The notes: generated by a model from the letters alone, not told the origin. A DNA stretch of 64,000 bases from an uncultured Fluviicola sp. (GCF_902168135.1 NZ_CABHOL010000050.1:29529-93528), one strand, 5' to 3'. Counted from the first letter of the stretch, positions 41,481 through 50,621 are shown. A program made the numbers and translations.

Positions 41481-43484
41481 ATGACTGCATCACGATTCCT
41501 TTTTTTGTTTTGGCTCCTTCCATTGGCCGGAATTTCCCAAATCCCTTATACTTTTCAATTAAATGTTGGTCAGGAAGTTATTAGCGGTGAAGCCGGTATA
41601 ACTCACCCGATCCTGGATATAGGTAGTATAAACGATGTGTTTGACGGCAATACCGCTACTTTGGCTCGCACTGCTTCCATTAACCCAATGATTGTCACAC
41701 TGGATTTTAACCGGATTGTAGCAATAGGTGATAATAGTTTGATGAATGGTGCCGGTAATGCCGTGTGGAAACTGGAATGCGCCAATTCCCTGACAGATCT
41801 GAATGGTCAAACAGGTTCTTACCAGGTGTTGGTGAATCAGGTTGCAATAACTGATAATGTTTGGGATGACCAATCTTTAAATGCTTCGGCGCGTTTTTTA
41901 CGGCTCACACTGGAACGTACAACCGGAGATGATTACGTGCATTTGCGTGAATGGAATATTGAAGCAAGTGTACAAACTGAAGTTTCAGCTATTTGTATGA
42001 GTCCTTCACCCATTCGGATCTTACCAGGGGCAGATTATCAGCCCGGGGCATTGATGCTGGATACCTCAGGAATTTATCATGCGGTAGATCCGGCTTTGTT
42101 TACCTGGTCATCGAACCAAACCGCAGTGTTCAATGTAAACGGTAACGGTGTAATCTCTGCTGTTGGAGCGACCGGTTCCGGAATACTGACCGCTCAATTT
42201 TCGACTCTGACCTCACATGCTTCTGTTACGGTAACTCCTTTTATCGAGCCTCAGTTGGCAAATACGCGTCCTGTTAATGTGGCATTAGTGATTATAGACC
42301 CCGCATCCGGAGTCTTTGGAGGAAGTACTTTCTCCCAATACCATTCCTGGGAAAATCCTGCGACTTTATCACAGAACTTGTGCGACAGCCTGAATGCTGC
42401 CAGCGGGGGAGTGGTGCACTATTCCATTTCTCAAACGTATCACACCGATAACCTGTATACATTGTTCGGAAACACGGCGATAAGTGCAGACAGCCTTGCG
42501 GAACTTTTTATGGAACCCGGCTGGGCAACTCTGCACTATGTTGCGGAAACGCTCGGTCAAAGTGAATTCCTTTACAACCAGCTTCTGGCAGATTATGATT
42601 TTTGCACGTTGAGCAACAATGAACAGATCGATGAGGTTTGGGTTTACGCCATGCCATTTGTTGGTTTATATGAAAGCAGGCTGACCGGTAATAACGCTTT
42701 TTTTTATAATTCTCCGCCGCTTACAGGTAATTCATGTACGGATCACCTGCCGATTATGGGCTTCAATTATGAACGCGGACTGGCTGAAGCATGGCACAGT
42801 TATGGACACCGTGCGGAAAATGCCATGATCCGCTTATTCGGAGGGTGGAACAATGCCTCTCCAGCCAGTAGTTTTGATTTCTTTACCTTGTTGGATACAC
42901 ATCAAAGTGACAGCGGACATGTTGGTAATATCCATTTTCCGGTGAATGCATCTGATGATTACGAATACGATGCCTTGAACACTGTTGTTAGCTACGCTCC
43001 TAATTGGTATACATACCCTTTCCTTTTCCAGGAAACCGAAATGGTGAACTGCCTGGATTGGAATTGTTCGCAACTGGGGTATATGTCCTGGTGGCACAGG
43101 CATCTGCCTAACAAGGCCTGCCGGGATAAAAGAGGGATTCTGAACAACTGGTGGATTTACATCGTTGATTTCAACGAAGGACGTGAATTGGAAAAGCAGA
43201 CTTCATTGTGTGATTGTAACCTGTTTGAGTACCTGGGGAACTCCGAATTGGAAATCTCCGTGTTAAATGTCTATCCCAATCCTGCAGAAGAAAAACTGGT
43301 GATTGATGCAGCGGGAAAAGTGACCAGGATGGTTGTTCTGGATCAAAGCGGGAGGGAAGTCATTTTAGCGAATGAGGACTTATCCAATGAAGTGGATGTT
43401 TCGAAATTAGCTCCCGGACTTTATTATGGGCAGTTAGTTCTGGAAAATAATGCAACTGTATCTTTTAAATTCATCAAAAAGTAG
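41481..43484 (+). CDS. T9SS-secreted multidomain protein with Big-like domain
   Basis: The protein has 667 residues with a signal peptide (MTASRFLFLFWLLPLAGISQ). Residues ~25-165 resemble a discoidin/F5-8C-like carbohydrate-binding domain (DGNTATLARTASINPMIVTLDF ... SARFLRLTLER ... LREWNIE). Residues ~175-255 resemble a bacterial Ig-like Big_2 domain (WSSNQTAVFNVNGNGVISAVG). A ~330-residue module of unknown type (about 260-590) has His/Trp-rich text (GLAEAWHSYGHRAENAM, GYMSWWHRHLPNKAC) that could be a metal-dependent catalytic domain. The C-terminus (NVYPNPAEEKLVID ... GLYYGQLVLEN ... KFIKK) is a T9SS type A tail. TATCTTTTTG upstream may be its promoter. Confidence 0.8.
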   Translation: MTASRFLFLFWLLPLAGISQIPYTFQLNVGQEVISGEAGITHPILDIGSINDVFDGNTATLARTASINPMIVTLDFNRIVAIGDNSLMNGAGNAVWKLECANSLTDLNGQTGSYQVLVNQVAITDNVWDDQSLNASARFLRLTLERTTGDDYVHLREWNIEASVQTEVSAICMSPSPIRILPGADYQPGALMLDTSGIYHAVDPALFTWSSNQTAVFNVNGNGVISAVGATGSGILTAQFSTLTSHASVTVTPFIEPQLANTRPVNVALVIIDPASGVFGGSTFSQYHSWENPATLSQNLCDSLNAASGGVVHYSISQTYHTDNLYTLFGNTAISADSLAELFMEPGWATLHYVAETLGQSEFLYNQLLADYDFCTLSNNEQIDEVWVYAMPFVGLYESRLTGNNAFFYNSPPLTGNSCTDHLPIMGFNYERGLAEAWHSYGHRAENAMIRLFGGWNNASPASSFDFFTLLDTHQSDSGHVGNIHFPVNASDDYEYDALNTVVSYAPNWYTYPFLFQETEMVNCLDWNCSQLGYMSWWHRHLPNKACRDKRGILNNWWIYIVDFNEGRELEKQTSLCDCNLFEYLGNSELEISVLNVYPNPAEEKLVIDAAGKVTRMVVLDQSGREVILANEDLSNEVDVSKLAPGLYYGQLVLENNATVSFKFIKK

Positions 43485-43501
43485 TTGGAGAGAGCTTTGT
43501 A

Positions 43502-44095
43502 TCAGTCCTTTTTCAAAATCCCTTTTTCCACGCTGTCGTTGATTAATCCTTCGGCGTAAGACCAAATGGTGTCTGAACCTTCTTTCATGATGCTTTTCTT
43601 TGCATATACTTTGTCGTAGCTTACACCGAACTCATTCCAGGTTCCGCCATTGTTAGAAGTATTTTGCAGTAAAGGTTCCAGGCGGTCCATGGTTCGGGCA
43701 AATTTGGCTTCATTTGTTTCCCCGGCCTCGAACTCTTTCCAAACCGCTATCAGTTCTTCGGCTTGTTCTTTAGGCAGCATCCCGAAAATACGTTTGGCTG
43801 CTGCGAGTTCTTCTTCTGTATTCGAATGGTTTTTCTGCGTATCGTAAATGAAGGTATCGCCGGCATCAATTTCAACAATGTCGTGGATCAATACCATTTT
43901 GACCACTTTTAGCAAGTCAAGGGATGTATTGGCATGTTCTGCCAGTACGATAGCCATCATGGCTAAATGCCAGCTGTGTTCCGCGTCGTTTTCGTTCCGG
44001 TCGCTGTTGAATAATTTGGTTTTGCGCTGAATGTACTTGATCTTGTCGATCTCCTTTATGAACTGGATTTGCTTTAATAAGTTTTCTGGCGTCAT
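43502..44095 (-). CDS. HD-domain hydrolase (YfbR/HDDC2-like 5'-nucleotidase family)
   Basis: The protein has 197 residues from the ATG at 44095. Upstream residues in the frame are unlike the family, and TACTTTTG at 44123-44116 supports this start. The metal site is present: ENDAEHSWHLAMMA (His of motif 1), KMVLIHDIVEIDAGD (HD pair) and a later Asp in ARTMDRLEPLL. This is the HDDC2/YfbR group, which removes phosphate from deoxynucleoside 5'-monophosphates. It is cytosolic, and is followed upstream by an RNA-ligase-like gene on the same strand. Confidence 0.85.
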   Translation of the reverse strand: MTPENLLKQIQFIKEIDKIKYIQRKTKLFNSDRNENDAEHSWHLAMMAIVLAEHANTSLDLLKVVKMVLIHDIVEIDAGDTFIYDTQKNHSNTEEELAAAKRIFGMLPKEQAEELIAVWKEFEAGETNEAKFARTMDRLEPLLQNTSNNGGTWNEFGVSYDKVYAKKSIMKEGSDTIWSYAEGLINDSVEKGILKKD

Positions 44096-44176
44096 GGGAT
44101 ACTGATTTGCAGTTGCAAAAGTAACAAGAAACGGGACCATTCGCAGCAGCAAATAATCCCGTTTTAACATTGCTTT

Positions 44177-44734
44177 TTATCGTTTAATGCCAAAGTCGCG
44201 TTTGCGGATCTTGCACATGCGTCCGTCTGAAACATGGTGGAATACAATCCCTTCAATGTTTACGTCTTTGTCAGACAACAAGTTTTGAAAAGCTTCGAAG
44301 CTGAAATTGGTAATTTCAATCATCTCGTTCCCATGTGGAATCAAGATGTGGTGCTCTAAGTTTTCAGTATTATTCTGAACTTTAGGACCACACAATTCAT
44401 AGGTTCCGTCCACAATTTCCGTCAATTGATCAAAGGCTTCAAAGAAATAACGGTCTTCTTTTTTGGTCCGGTCGCATGGTAACCAATGCGGATGATGACC
44501 CGATAAGGCATCTGCTTCCTGGCACGGAATGGCGTTTTCAGGAACTGTTCGTCCTTTTTTTACATCATATCGTTTGTACAAAATGCCATCGATAATGGCC
44601 GACGAAGTTCCGTCAAATTTTCGGGTGGCAATTCCTTCCCCATTGAAAACCCAAGCGTTTTCAGGATTGATCTCGTTGATAATCCGGCCTAAATCGTTAG
44701 GGTCTTTTTTGAATAAAGTGCTGATCTTTTTCAT
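44177..44734 (-). CDS. Small RNA-ligase-like nucleotidyltransferase (RLIG1/C12orf29-like)
   Basis: The protein has 185 residues from the ATG at 44734. A longer frame to 44890 exists, but a consensus promoter lies inside it. It has GIATRKFDGTSSAI with Lys39 of KxDG (the adenylation lysine of ligases), GTYELCGPKVQNN (motif III-like), NIEGIVFHH (motif IV, EGIV) and CKIRKRDFG (motif V, K-x-R/K). So the core of a covalent nucleotidyltransferase is complete, although it is very short and lacks an OB domain. It resembles the recently recognised 5'-3' RNA ligase family with vertebrate member C12orf29. RNA end repair is a plausible role. Confidence 0.75.
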   Translation of the reverse strand: MKKISTLFKKDPNDLGRIINEINPENAWVFNGEGIATRKFDGTSSAIIDGILYKRYDVKKGRTVPENAIPCQEADALSGHHPHWLPCDRTKKEDRYFFEAFDQLTEIVDGTYELCGPKVQNNTENLEHHILIPHGNEMIEITNFSFEAFQNLLSDKDVNIEGIVFHHVSDGRMCKIRKRDFGIKR

Positions 44735-44802
44735 GCTTTTAAAAATATTAGTTAGACAATTTTTCGAGTCCTGTCCACCGCACCAACATTTTAAATGCGA
44801 AG

Positions 44803-44831
44803 CAAAGGTATTAAAAATTCGAAACGAGCAA
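44803..44831 (-). promoter_or_regulatory. Promoter of the RNA-ligase-like gene
   Basis: On the minus strand TTG (44831-44829), 18 bases and TACCTTTG (44810-44803) match the consensus. This fixes the start at 44734, with a leader of about 65 bases. Confidence 0.7.
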
Positions 44832-44946
44832 AGAATTGTGATGGTTTTCATCTTCTCCTTGATTTGCATACAACTTTCAGGGATTTGCAAACAAGTGCGG
44901 AAAGATTCTTTCGGAACTTTGTCTCATTCAATCAAATACGTTAAAA

Positions 44947-45945
44947 ATGAAGAAAATAAAATTGGGAAGTGAAGGGTTGGTACTTCCGGTAATCGGACTG
45001 GGATGTATGGGAATGACCGGTTTTGAAGAAGGGAATATGTATGGGGAAGCAGATGAGCAGGAAGCGATCGCCACGATCCATCGATCACTTGAACTAGGCG
45101 GAAACTTTTTAGATACGGCGGATTTATACGGACCTTTGAAAAACGAGCAGCTGATTGCCAAAGCCATTGCGGGGAACAGGGATAAATATATTCTGGCAAC
45201 TAAATTCGGCTGGGAAATAGACGATAACGATAAAGTGACCTGGGCAATCAATGGTAAAAAAGAGTATGTAAAAAAAGCGGTGGAGCGTTCACTGAAGAAC
45301 CTCAATACGGATTACATTGATTTGTACTATATGCACCGTCTCGACAAGAACACACCTATCGAAGAGACTGTTGAAGCAATGAGCGATTTGGTGAAAGAAG
45401 GAAAAGTCGGGTATATCGGATTATCGGAAGTGTCTTCAGAAACAGTAAAAAGAGCACATGCTGTTCACCCGGTTACGGCTGTTCAAAGTGAGTACTCTCT
45501 ATTTGAGCGGACGGTTGAAGAACGAGACGTACTAAAAACTTTAGAGGAATTAGGAATTGGTTTTGTAGCTTATTCCCCATTGGGACGTGGATTCCTTTCC
45601 GGGCAGATCCGCACAATCGATGATTTACCAGAAAATGATTTCCGAAGAGCCATTCCACGTTTCCAGGAAGCTCATTTCTACAAGAATATTGAGTTAGTGA
45701 AAGCAATTGAAGCAATGGCCGAAGAGAAAAAAATCACTTCTTCCCAGCTTGCACTGGCTTGGATCATGAGTAAAGGGATTTTGCCTATCCCGGGGACTAA
45801 ACGCAGAAAGTACCTGGAACAGAATATTGCGTCGGCTGAAATACCGTTAAGTGAAGCAGATCTGTCAAAATTGGAAAACATTGTGCCGCTGGGAACGGAT
45901 ACCGGCAAACCGTACGATGAATTCAGTATGGGGCTGATTGACTAG
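44947..45945 (+). CDS. Aldo/keto reductase
   Basis: This 332-residue NADPH-dependent TIM-barrel oxidoreductase has GLGCMGMTGFE at the start, GGNFLDTADLYG with Asp and Tyr of the tetrad, KFGWEI with Lys, and YYMHRLDKNTPIEETVEAMSDLV with His. The C-terminal cofactor segment is GILPIPGTKRRKYLEQNI. It resembles the AKR13/IolS-YajO branch; the substrate is unknown. A terminator follows the stop by seven bases, so it is a single-gene unit. The divergent HD/RNA-ligase unit lies upstream and an AraC regulator downstream. Confidence 0.93.
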   Translation: MKKIKLGSEGLVLPVIGLGCMGMTGFEEGNMYGEADEQEAIATIHRSLELGGNFLDTADLYGPLKNEQLIAKAIAGNRDKYILATKFGWEIDDNDKVTWAINGKKEYVKKAVERSLKNLNTDYIDLYYMHRLDKNTPIEETVEAMSDLVKEGKVGYIGLSEVSSETVKRAHAVHPVTAVQSEYSLFERTVEERDVLKTLEELGIGFVAYSPLGRGFLSGQIRTIDDLPENDFRRAIPRFQEAHFYKNIELVKAIEAMAEEKKITSSQLALAWIMSKGILPIPGTKRRKYLEQNIASAEIPLSEADLSKLENIVPLGTDTGKPYDEFSMGLID

Positions 45946-45951
45946 GAATTA

Positions 45952-45987
45952 GGCGGTTGTGTAAAGTGTACAGCCGCTTTTTTTATT
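45952..45987 (+). terminator. Terminator of the aldo/keto reductase gene
   Basis: GCGGTTGT pairs with ACAGCCGC around GTAAAGTGT and is followed by seven T. Confidence 0.85.
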
Positions 45988-46010
45988 TTTTAAATGCTTA
46001 AATTAGTACT

Positions 46011-46907
46011 ATGAATTCCATAAACTCAATATCTGAATTTCATCGCTTGTTGTCTCTGCCAGAACCCAGGCATCCTTTGGTAAGTGTCATTAATCTCACC
46101 GAAAGTATTTTTCTGGAAGACGACGTGTGGAAGGGATTCGTTAACCGGTTTTACTGCGTGGCCTTGAAACGGGATGCGAAAGGTAAGATCAGGTACGGAC
46201 AACAGCATTACGATTACGATAAAGGTGTTTTGAGCTTCACTGCTCCCAACCAGGTGCAGCACCTGGACCTGGCAAACATGGAATGCGGTTCGGGTTATTT
46301 ACTGATCTTCCATCCTGATTTTTTATTGACTCATTCGCTTGCAAAGACGATAGGCAATTACAGTTTCTTTTCTTACTCTGTTAATGAAGCCCTGCACCTT
46401 TCAGCTGAGGAAGAAGAAGATCTGATCACGATACTTCATAAAATTGATAAAGAATGCAGCCATATTGATAAGCATACACAAGAAATTATCTTATCACAGA
46501 TTGAATTACTCCTGAACTATTCCAACCGGTTTTATGAGCGGCAGTTTATCACCCGTAAAAATCACAATCACCAGTTATTGGCGAAATTTGAAAAGCTGGT
46601 TGACGATTATTTTGAAAACAATGCAGGAATGCAGCAGGAATTGCTGACCGTGCAGTATATAGCCGGGATGATGAACCTGTCACCCAACTATTTAAGTGAT
46701 CTTTTGCGTATGCACACCGGACAAAATACCCAGCAGCACATTCACGAAAGATTGATCGAAAAAGCAAAACAAAAGCTGGCTACGACCAATCAATCCGTCA
46801 GTGAAATTGCATACGCATTGGGATTTGAGCATGCACAGTCATTCAGTACGCTTTTTAAGAAGAAAACGAGCATCACACCCCTGGAGTACCGTCAGTCGTT
46901 TAACTGA
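46011..46907 (+). CDS. AraC-family transcriptional regulator
   Basis: The protein has 298 residues. An N-terminal cupin-like sensor region (YDKGVLSFTAPNQVQHLDLANMECGSGYLLIFHPDF) is followed by the double helix-turn-helix: MMNLSPNYLSDLLRMHTGQN and SVSEIAYALGFEHAQSFSTLFKKKTSITPLEYRQ. It lies between the aldo/keto reductase and a flavin oxidoreductase and may control either; no operator was identified. TAAATTAG, one mismatch from the -7 consensus, ends four bases before the ATG. Confidence 0.93.
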   Translation: MNSINSISEFHRLLSLPEPRHPLVSVINLTESIFLEDDVWKGFVNRFYCVALKRDAKGKIRYGQQHYDYDKGVLSFTAPNQVQHLDLANMECGSGYLLIFHPDFLLTHSLAKTIGNYSFFSYSVNEALHLSAEEEEDLITILHKIDKECSHIDKHTQEIILSQIELLLNYSNRFYERQFITRKNHNHQLLAKFEKLVDDYFENNAGMQQELLTVQYIAGMMNLSPNYLSDLLRMHTGQNTQQHIHERLIEKAKQKLATTNQSVSEIAYALGFEHAQSFSTLFKKKTSITPLEYRQSFN

Positions 46908-47028
46908 TCCACATCGATAAGGAAGTTCGATTTTTTAGATTTCCTGAAATATCCTAAATTGTGTCGAAACAAGAAAAGCTTGTTGAAAACAATCAGCGTT
47001 AGAGCAGATTTAAAAAGATCGGATAAGC

Positions 47029-48399
47029 ATGAAAAATTTTGACGCACTCATTATCGGTTCCGGGCAGGCAGGAACTCCTTTAGCACACAAATTGGCCGAT
47101 CAGGGGTGGTCTGTGGCAATCGTAGAGAAAAGTACCGTAGGCGGAACATGTGTAAATACAGGCTGCACTCCGACAAAAGCTTATGTTGCAAGTGCACGGC
47201 GCATGTGGGAAACCGAACATTTGGAAGAAATGGGGATTTCTCTGAAAGGAAAATCTGCTGCAGACCTTAAAAAGATCAAAGCCCGGAAAGACAAAATAGT
47301 AGACGGTTCGGTAAAGTCAATCGGGAAAAGTTTTCGGGATCATTCGAATATTACGCTGATCAAAGGCGAAGCATCTTTTGTTTCCGATAAGGTTATTCAG
47401 GTAAAAGGCAAAAAGTATACTGCTCCAAAAATTTTCATCAATACAGGCGCAAGAGCTTTAGTTCCCCAAGAATACCATGGCATCGATTACCTGACCAATG
47501 AATCCATCCTGGAGTTGACCGAATTACCCAAACACCTGGTGATTATCGGTGGCAGTTATATCGGGCTTGAGTTCGGACAGCTTTTTAAACGCTTCGGAAG
47601 TAAAGTAACAATCATTGAACGCTCCGGTCAGATAATCAGTCGTGAAGATGAAGACACGAGTGCTGTGATACAGGAATGCCTGGAAAGTGACGGGGTGAAA
47701 TTTATCAAGCATGCTGCTAACATATCTGCCAAAGGGCGAGCCGGAAAAATCCGGGTAAGTTATCGAACGGATGGCAATGATCACACACTTTCTGCTACGC
47801 ATCTGCTTTTGGCAATCGGCAGAATACCCAATACGGACCGGTTAAATTTAAGCGTAACGAACATTCAGACAGATAAACGCGGGTATATCGAAGTGAATGA
47901 TTATTGTGAAACCAGTGTGTCCGGTGTTTTTGCATTGGGCGATTGTAACGGCAAAGGAGCTTTTACGCATACTTCGTACAATGATTTTCAAATCGCGGCA
48001 TCGTATCTTTTTGATGAAAAGAAACGAAAGATTTCGGACCGGATCCAAACTTACGGGCTTTTTGTGGATCCTCCGCTGGGAAGAGCCGGAATGACCAAAA
48101 GAGAAGCTCTTGAGAAAGGGTTGAAAGTGAAGGAAGCACGCAGGGAAATGACGCGGGTAGGAAGAGCTGTTGAAAAAGGAGAAACCAAAGGGTTTATGAG
48201 CATCCTCATCCATGAGAAAGACGATACGATCATTGGTGCAGCGGTGTTGGGAGTGGGTGGTGATGAAATTATTTCGGGAATTCTCAACCTGATGGTCTCC
48301 GGTATTCCCTATACGGCACTCCGTGACACGGTTGTACTGCATCCAACAGTTTCCGAACTCATTCCCACGGCATTGGAAAACCTCACGGATGTAAAGTAG
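47029..48399 (+). CDS. Mercuric-reductase-like FAD/NAD(P) disulfide oxidoreductase
   Basis: This 456-residue class I pyridine nucleotide-disulfide oxidoreductase has FAD loop GSGQAGTPLA, redox-active pair GGTCVNTGCTPTK (Cys41, Cys46), NAD loop IIGGSYIGLEFGQ (about 172) and FALGDCNGKGAFTHTSYNDF (second FAD site). The dimerisation domain ends HPTVSELIPTAL with the active-site base His-Glu. The N-terminal HMA domain and C-terminal CC pair of true MerA are missing, so mercury reduction is unlikely. It belongs to the large group annotated as mercuric reductase-like or dihydrolipoamide dehydrogenase-like. No mer genes are near. Confidence 0.88.
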   Translation: MKNFDALIIGSGQAGTPLAHKLADQGWSVAIVEKSTVGGTCVNTGCTPTKAYVASARRMWETEHLEEMGISLKGKSAADLKKIKARKDKIVDGSVKSIGKSFRDHSNITLIKGEASFVSDKVIQVKGKKYTAPKIFINTGARALVPQEYHGIDYLTNESILELTELPKHLVIIGGSYIGLEFGQLFKRFGSKVTIIERSGQIISREDEDTSAVIQECLESDGVKFIKHAANISAKGRAGKIRVSYRTDGNDHTLSATHLLLAIGRIPNTDRLNLSVTNIQTDKRGYIEVNDYCETSVSGVFALGDCNGKGAFTHTSYNDFQIAASYLFDEKKRKISDRIQTYGLFVDPPLGRAGMTKREALEKGLKVKEARREMTRVGRAVEKGETKGFMSILIHEKDDTIIGAAVLGVGGDEIISGILNLMVSGIPYTALRDTVVLHPTVSELIPTALENLTDVK

Positions 48400-48471
48400 T
48401 TTTAAGTTCTTTTAAGAAACCCGCGCGGCTTTTTGTTATACTTTACAGGGACACACAAAAAACTCGCACGA

Positions 48472-49827
48472 ATGTCGTTATTTTCCAATCTCAAAAATGC
48501 CTGGCACTTGTTTAAGCAGGTGGATATGGAACAGTTTTCCCAATTGTCAAAAAAGATCGATCTTCCCGAGGTGATGAACCGGGTGGGAAAACTGGATGAT
48601 AAGCAGCTGGCCGGTTTAATGAAACTCATCGGCGGAAAGCATTCCGAAAAAGAACTGCCTCCCATCGACGGGGATTTTTACAATATCAGTCACACGCTCA
48701 ATTCCGAAGAAAGAGCACTGCAGCTGAGAGTCCGGACATTTATGGAAGAAGAAGTGAAACCTATCGTCAATGATTATTGGCTGCGGGGTGAGTTTCCACA
48801 TCACCTGATTCCTAAAATAGGGGAGCTGGATATTTGCGGAATTACTTACGAAGGTTTTAGCAATCCTTTGAGATCTTGTTTGATTGAAGGGGTACTGGCC
48901 ATGGAAATGGCACGCGTGGATGCTTCTTTTGCTACATTTTTCGGGGTGCAGAGCGGATTGGTCATGGGATCGATTTATTTACTGGGCTCGGAAGAACAGA
49001 AACAACAATGGCTGCCGGAATTGAAGAGCTTGCGAAAAATCGGAGCATTTGGACTGACAGAACCGGAAGTCGGATCAGCCGTTGCCGGAGGCCTTACGAT
49101 GAAAGCTAAGCGAAACGGAGATACCTGGGTCCTGAACGGACAAAAGAAATGGATCGGCAATGCCACTTTTGCAGATGTAATCATTATCTGGGCGGAAGAT
49201 GAAGATGATAAACAGGTCAAAGGGTTTTTGGTCAAAAAAGGAAACCCGGGACTTTCGGTCGACAAGATGGAAGATAAAATGGCTTTGCGCATTGTTCAGA
49301 ACGGGATTGTGACCTTGACGAACTGTGAAGTGGAAGAAACGGACCGCCTGCAAAAAGCCAATTCTTTCAAGGATACGGCTAACGTGCTGCGTATGACCCG
49401 TGCCGGGGTTGCCTGGCTGGCAGTTGGATGTGCACGGGGTGCTTACGAAGCGGCTTTGAAATACACCCGGGAGCGGAAACAGTTCGGTAAACCGATTGCT
49501 TCTTTCCAGCTCATCCAAAACCATTTGGTGGAAATGCTTACGAATCTTACGGCTATGCAGACCATGGTTGCTCGTTTATCAGAATTACAGGACCAGAAAG
49601 AACTAACCGACGAGCATGCCTCTTTGGCGAAAGTATTCTGCAGCCTGCGTACACGGGATATTGTCAGTAAAGCACGTGAAGTTATGGGAGGTAATGGGAT
49701 TTTACTGGAATACGATGTCGCCAGGTTTGTGGCCGATGCGGAGGCAATCTACTCCTACGAAGGAACTAAAGAGATCAACACCCTGATTGTAGGAAGGGCA
49801 ATAACAGGTTATAGTGCGTTTGTTTGA
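48472..49827 (+). CDS. Acyl-CoA dehydrogenase (glutaryl-CoA dehydrogenase-like)
   Basis: The protein has 451 residues from the ATG at 48472; the frame is open from a TTG at 48433. A ~65-residue helical extension precedes the dehydrogenase fold. FGLTEPEVGSAVAGGL and WVLNGQKKWIGNATFADV are the FAD/substrate motifs, RKQFGKPIASFQLIQ and REVMGGNGILLEYDVAR follow, and YEGTKEINTLIVGRAITG carries the Glu at the position of the catalytic base of the glutaryl-CoA dehydrogenase branch. The extension is unlike that family, so the substrate is uncertain. A VOC gene follows closely. Confidence 0.88.
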   Translation: MSLFSNLKNAWHLFKQVDMEQFSQLSKKIDLPEVMNRVGKLDDKQLAGLMKLIGGKHSEKELPPIDGDFYNISHTLNSEERALQLRVRTFMEEEVKPIVNDYWLRGEFPHHLIPKIGELDICGITYEGFSNPLRSCLIEGVLAMEMARVDASFATFFGVQSGLVMGSIYLLGSEEQKQQWLPELKSLRKIGAFGLTEPEVGSAVAGGLTMKAKRNGDTWVLNGQKKWIGNATFADVIIIWAEDEDDKQVKGFLVKKGNPGLSVDKMEDKMALRIVQNGIVTLTNCEVEETDRLQKANSFKDTANVLRMTRAGVAWLAVGCARGAYEAALKYTRERKQFGKPIASFQLIQNHLVEMLTNLTAMQTMVARLSELQDQKELTDEHASLAKVFCSLRTRDIVSKAREVMGGNGILLEYDVARFVADAEAIYSYEGTKEINTLIVGRAITGYSAFV

Positions 49828-49877
49828 TCAGCGTACATCTAAACCGGAAGTTGAAATTGAAATATAAAACGATAGTT

Positions 49878-50258
49878 ATGATACAGAGAGAACGAATTTT
49901 TAGCAGTTTTTCGGCAGAGGATACTGATGAAGCATATTTCTTTTACAAAAATGTGCTGGGGCTGCAGGTCGAGAAAGAAGAGATGTCGATATTAACAATC
50001 AGCATCAATGAAGGAATGAGAATCATTATTTATCCGAAGCAGGACCATGTTCCGGCAACATTCACCGTATTGAATATTCCGGTTACGGATATAGAAGATG
50101 CAGTGGATGAATTAAGTAAAAAGGGAGTTTCTTTCCTGCAGTACGATATGCCTTACATCAAAACAGACCAGAAAGGAATTTCCCGGATGGAGAACGGACC
50201 TTCACAGGCTTGGTTTACGGATCCTTCGAAAAATATACTTTCCCTGATACAGGAATAG
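49878..50258 (+). CDS. VOC-family (glyoxalase-like) protein
   Basis: The protein has 126 residues from the ATG at 49878; the open frame begins at 49824, overlapping the dehydrogenase stop. The two beta-alpha-beta-beta-beta modules are visible as ERIFSSFSAEDTDEAYFFYKNVLGLQVEKE and FTVLNIPVTDIEDAVDELSKKGVSFLQYD, ending AWFTDPSKNILSLIQE. Metal ligands are incomplete, so catalysis is not assured. Probably co-transcribed with the acyl-CoA dehydrogenase. Confidence 0.85.
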   Translation: MIQRERIFSSFSAEDTDEAYFFYKNVLGLQVEKEEMSILTISINEGMRIIIYPKQDHVPATFTVLNIPVTDIEDAVDELSKKGVSFLQYDMPYIKTDQKGISRMENGPSQAWFTDPSKNILSLIQE

Positions 50259-50412
50259 TGATTCGGCTCCGGTCAAAAGAATTTGTAAATTCTTTAAAAG
50301 ATAATGTAACTAAATGAATGACTGATAAGGTAATTTTAAGGACCATTCAATAAGTTGTAAAAGACAATGTTTTAGGTTTAAGTTTTTTAGTTTAAGTGGG
50401 GGCTTCGGCTCC

Positions 50413-50454
50413 AAAAAGAAAAGAGCGATACTCAAGTACCGCTCTTTTCTTTTT
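50413..50454 (+). terminator. Strong Rho-independent terminator
   Basis: AAAAAGAAAAGAGCG pairs perfectly with CGCTCTTTTCTTTTT around a 12-base loop. Confidence 0.8.
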
Positions 50455-50621
50455 ACCCTCTTCTCTCACTCTCAAACTCACTCAGAATGGGTTTCTACGC
50501 TCTTTTCTTTCGGTATGAGTTTTGACAGTGAAGGAGATTCAGTTAGTAGTTCGCCTTTCTGAATGACTGTTCCTTATTTACAATGGATTTTAGATGCAAT
50601 GCATTTTAAGAGCTATAAAAC

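Noticed and set aside
44735..44890. N-terminal extension of the RNA-ligase-like protein
   Set aside because: A consensus promoter lies within it and the extra text is unlike the family, so the start at 44734 is preferred.
47029..48399. Functional mercuric reductase and mercury resistance
   Set aside because: No HMA domain, no C-terminal cysteine pair and no mer genes nearby; only the general disulfide oxidoreductase fold is supported.
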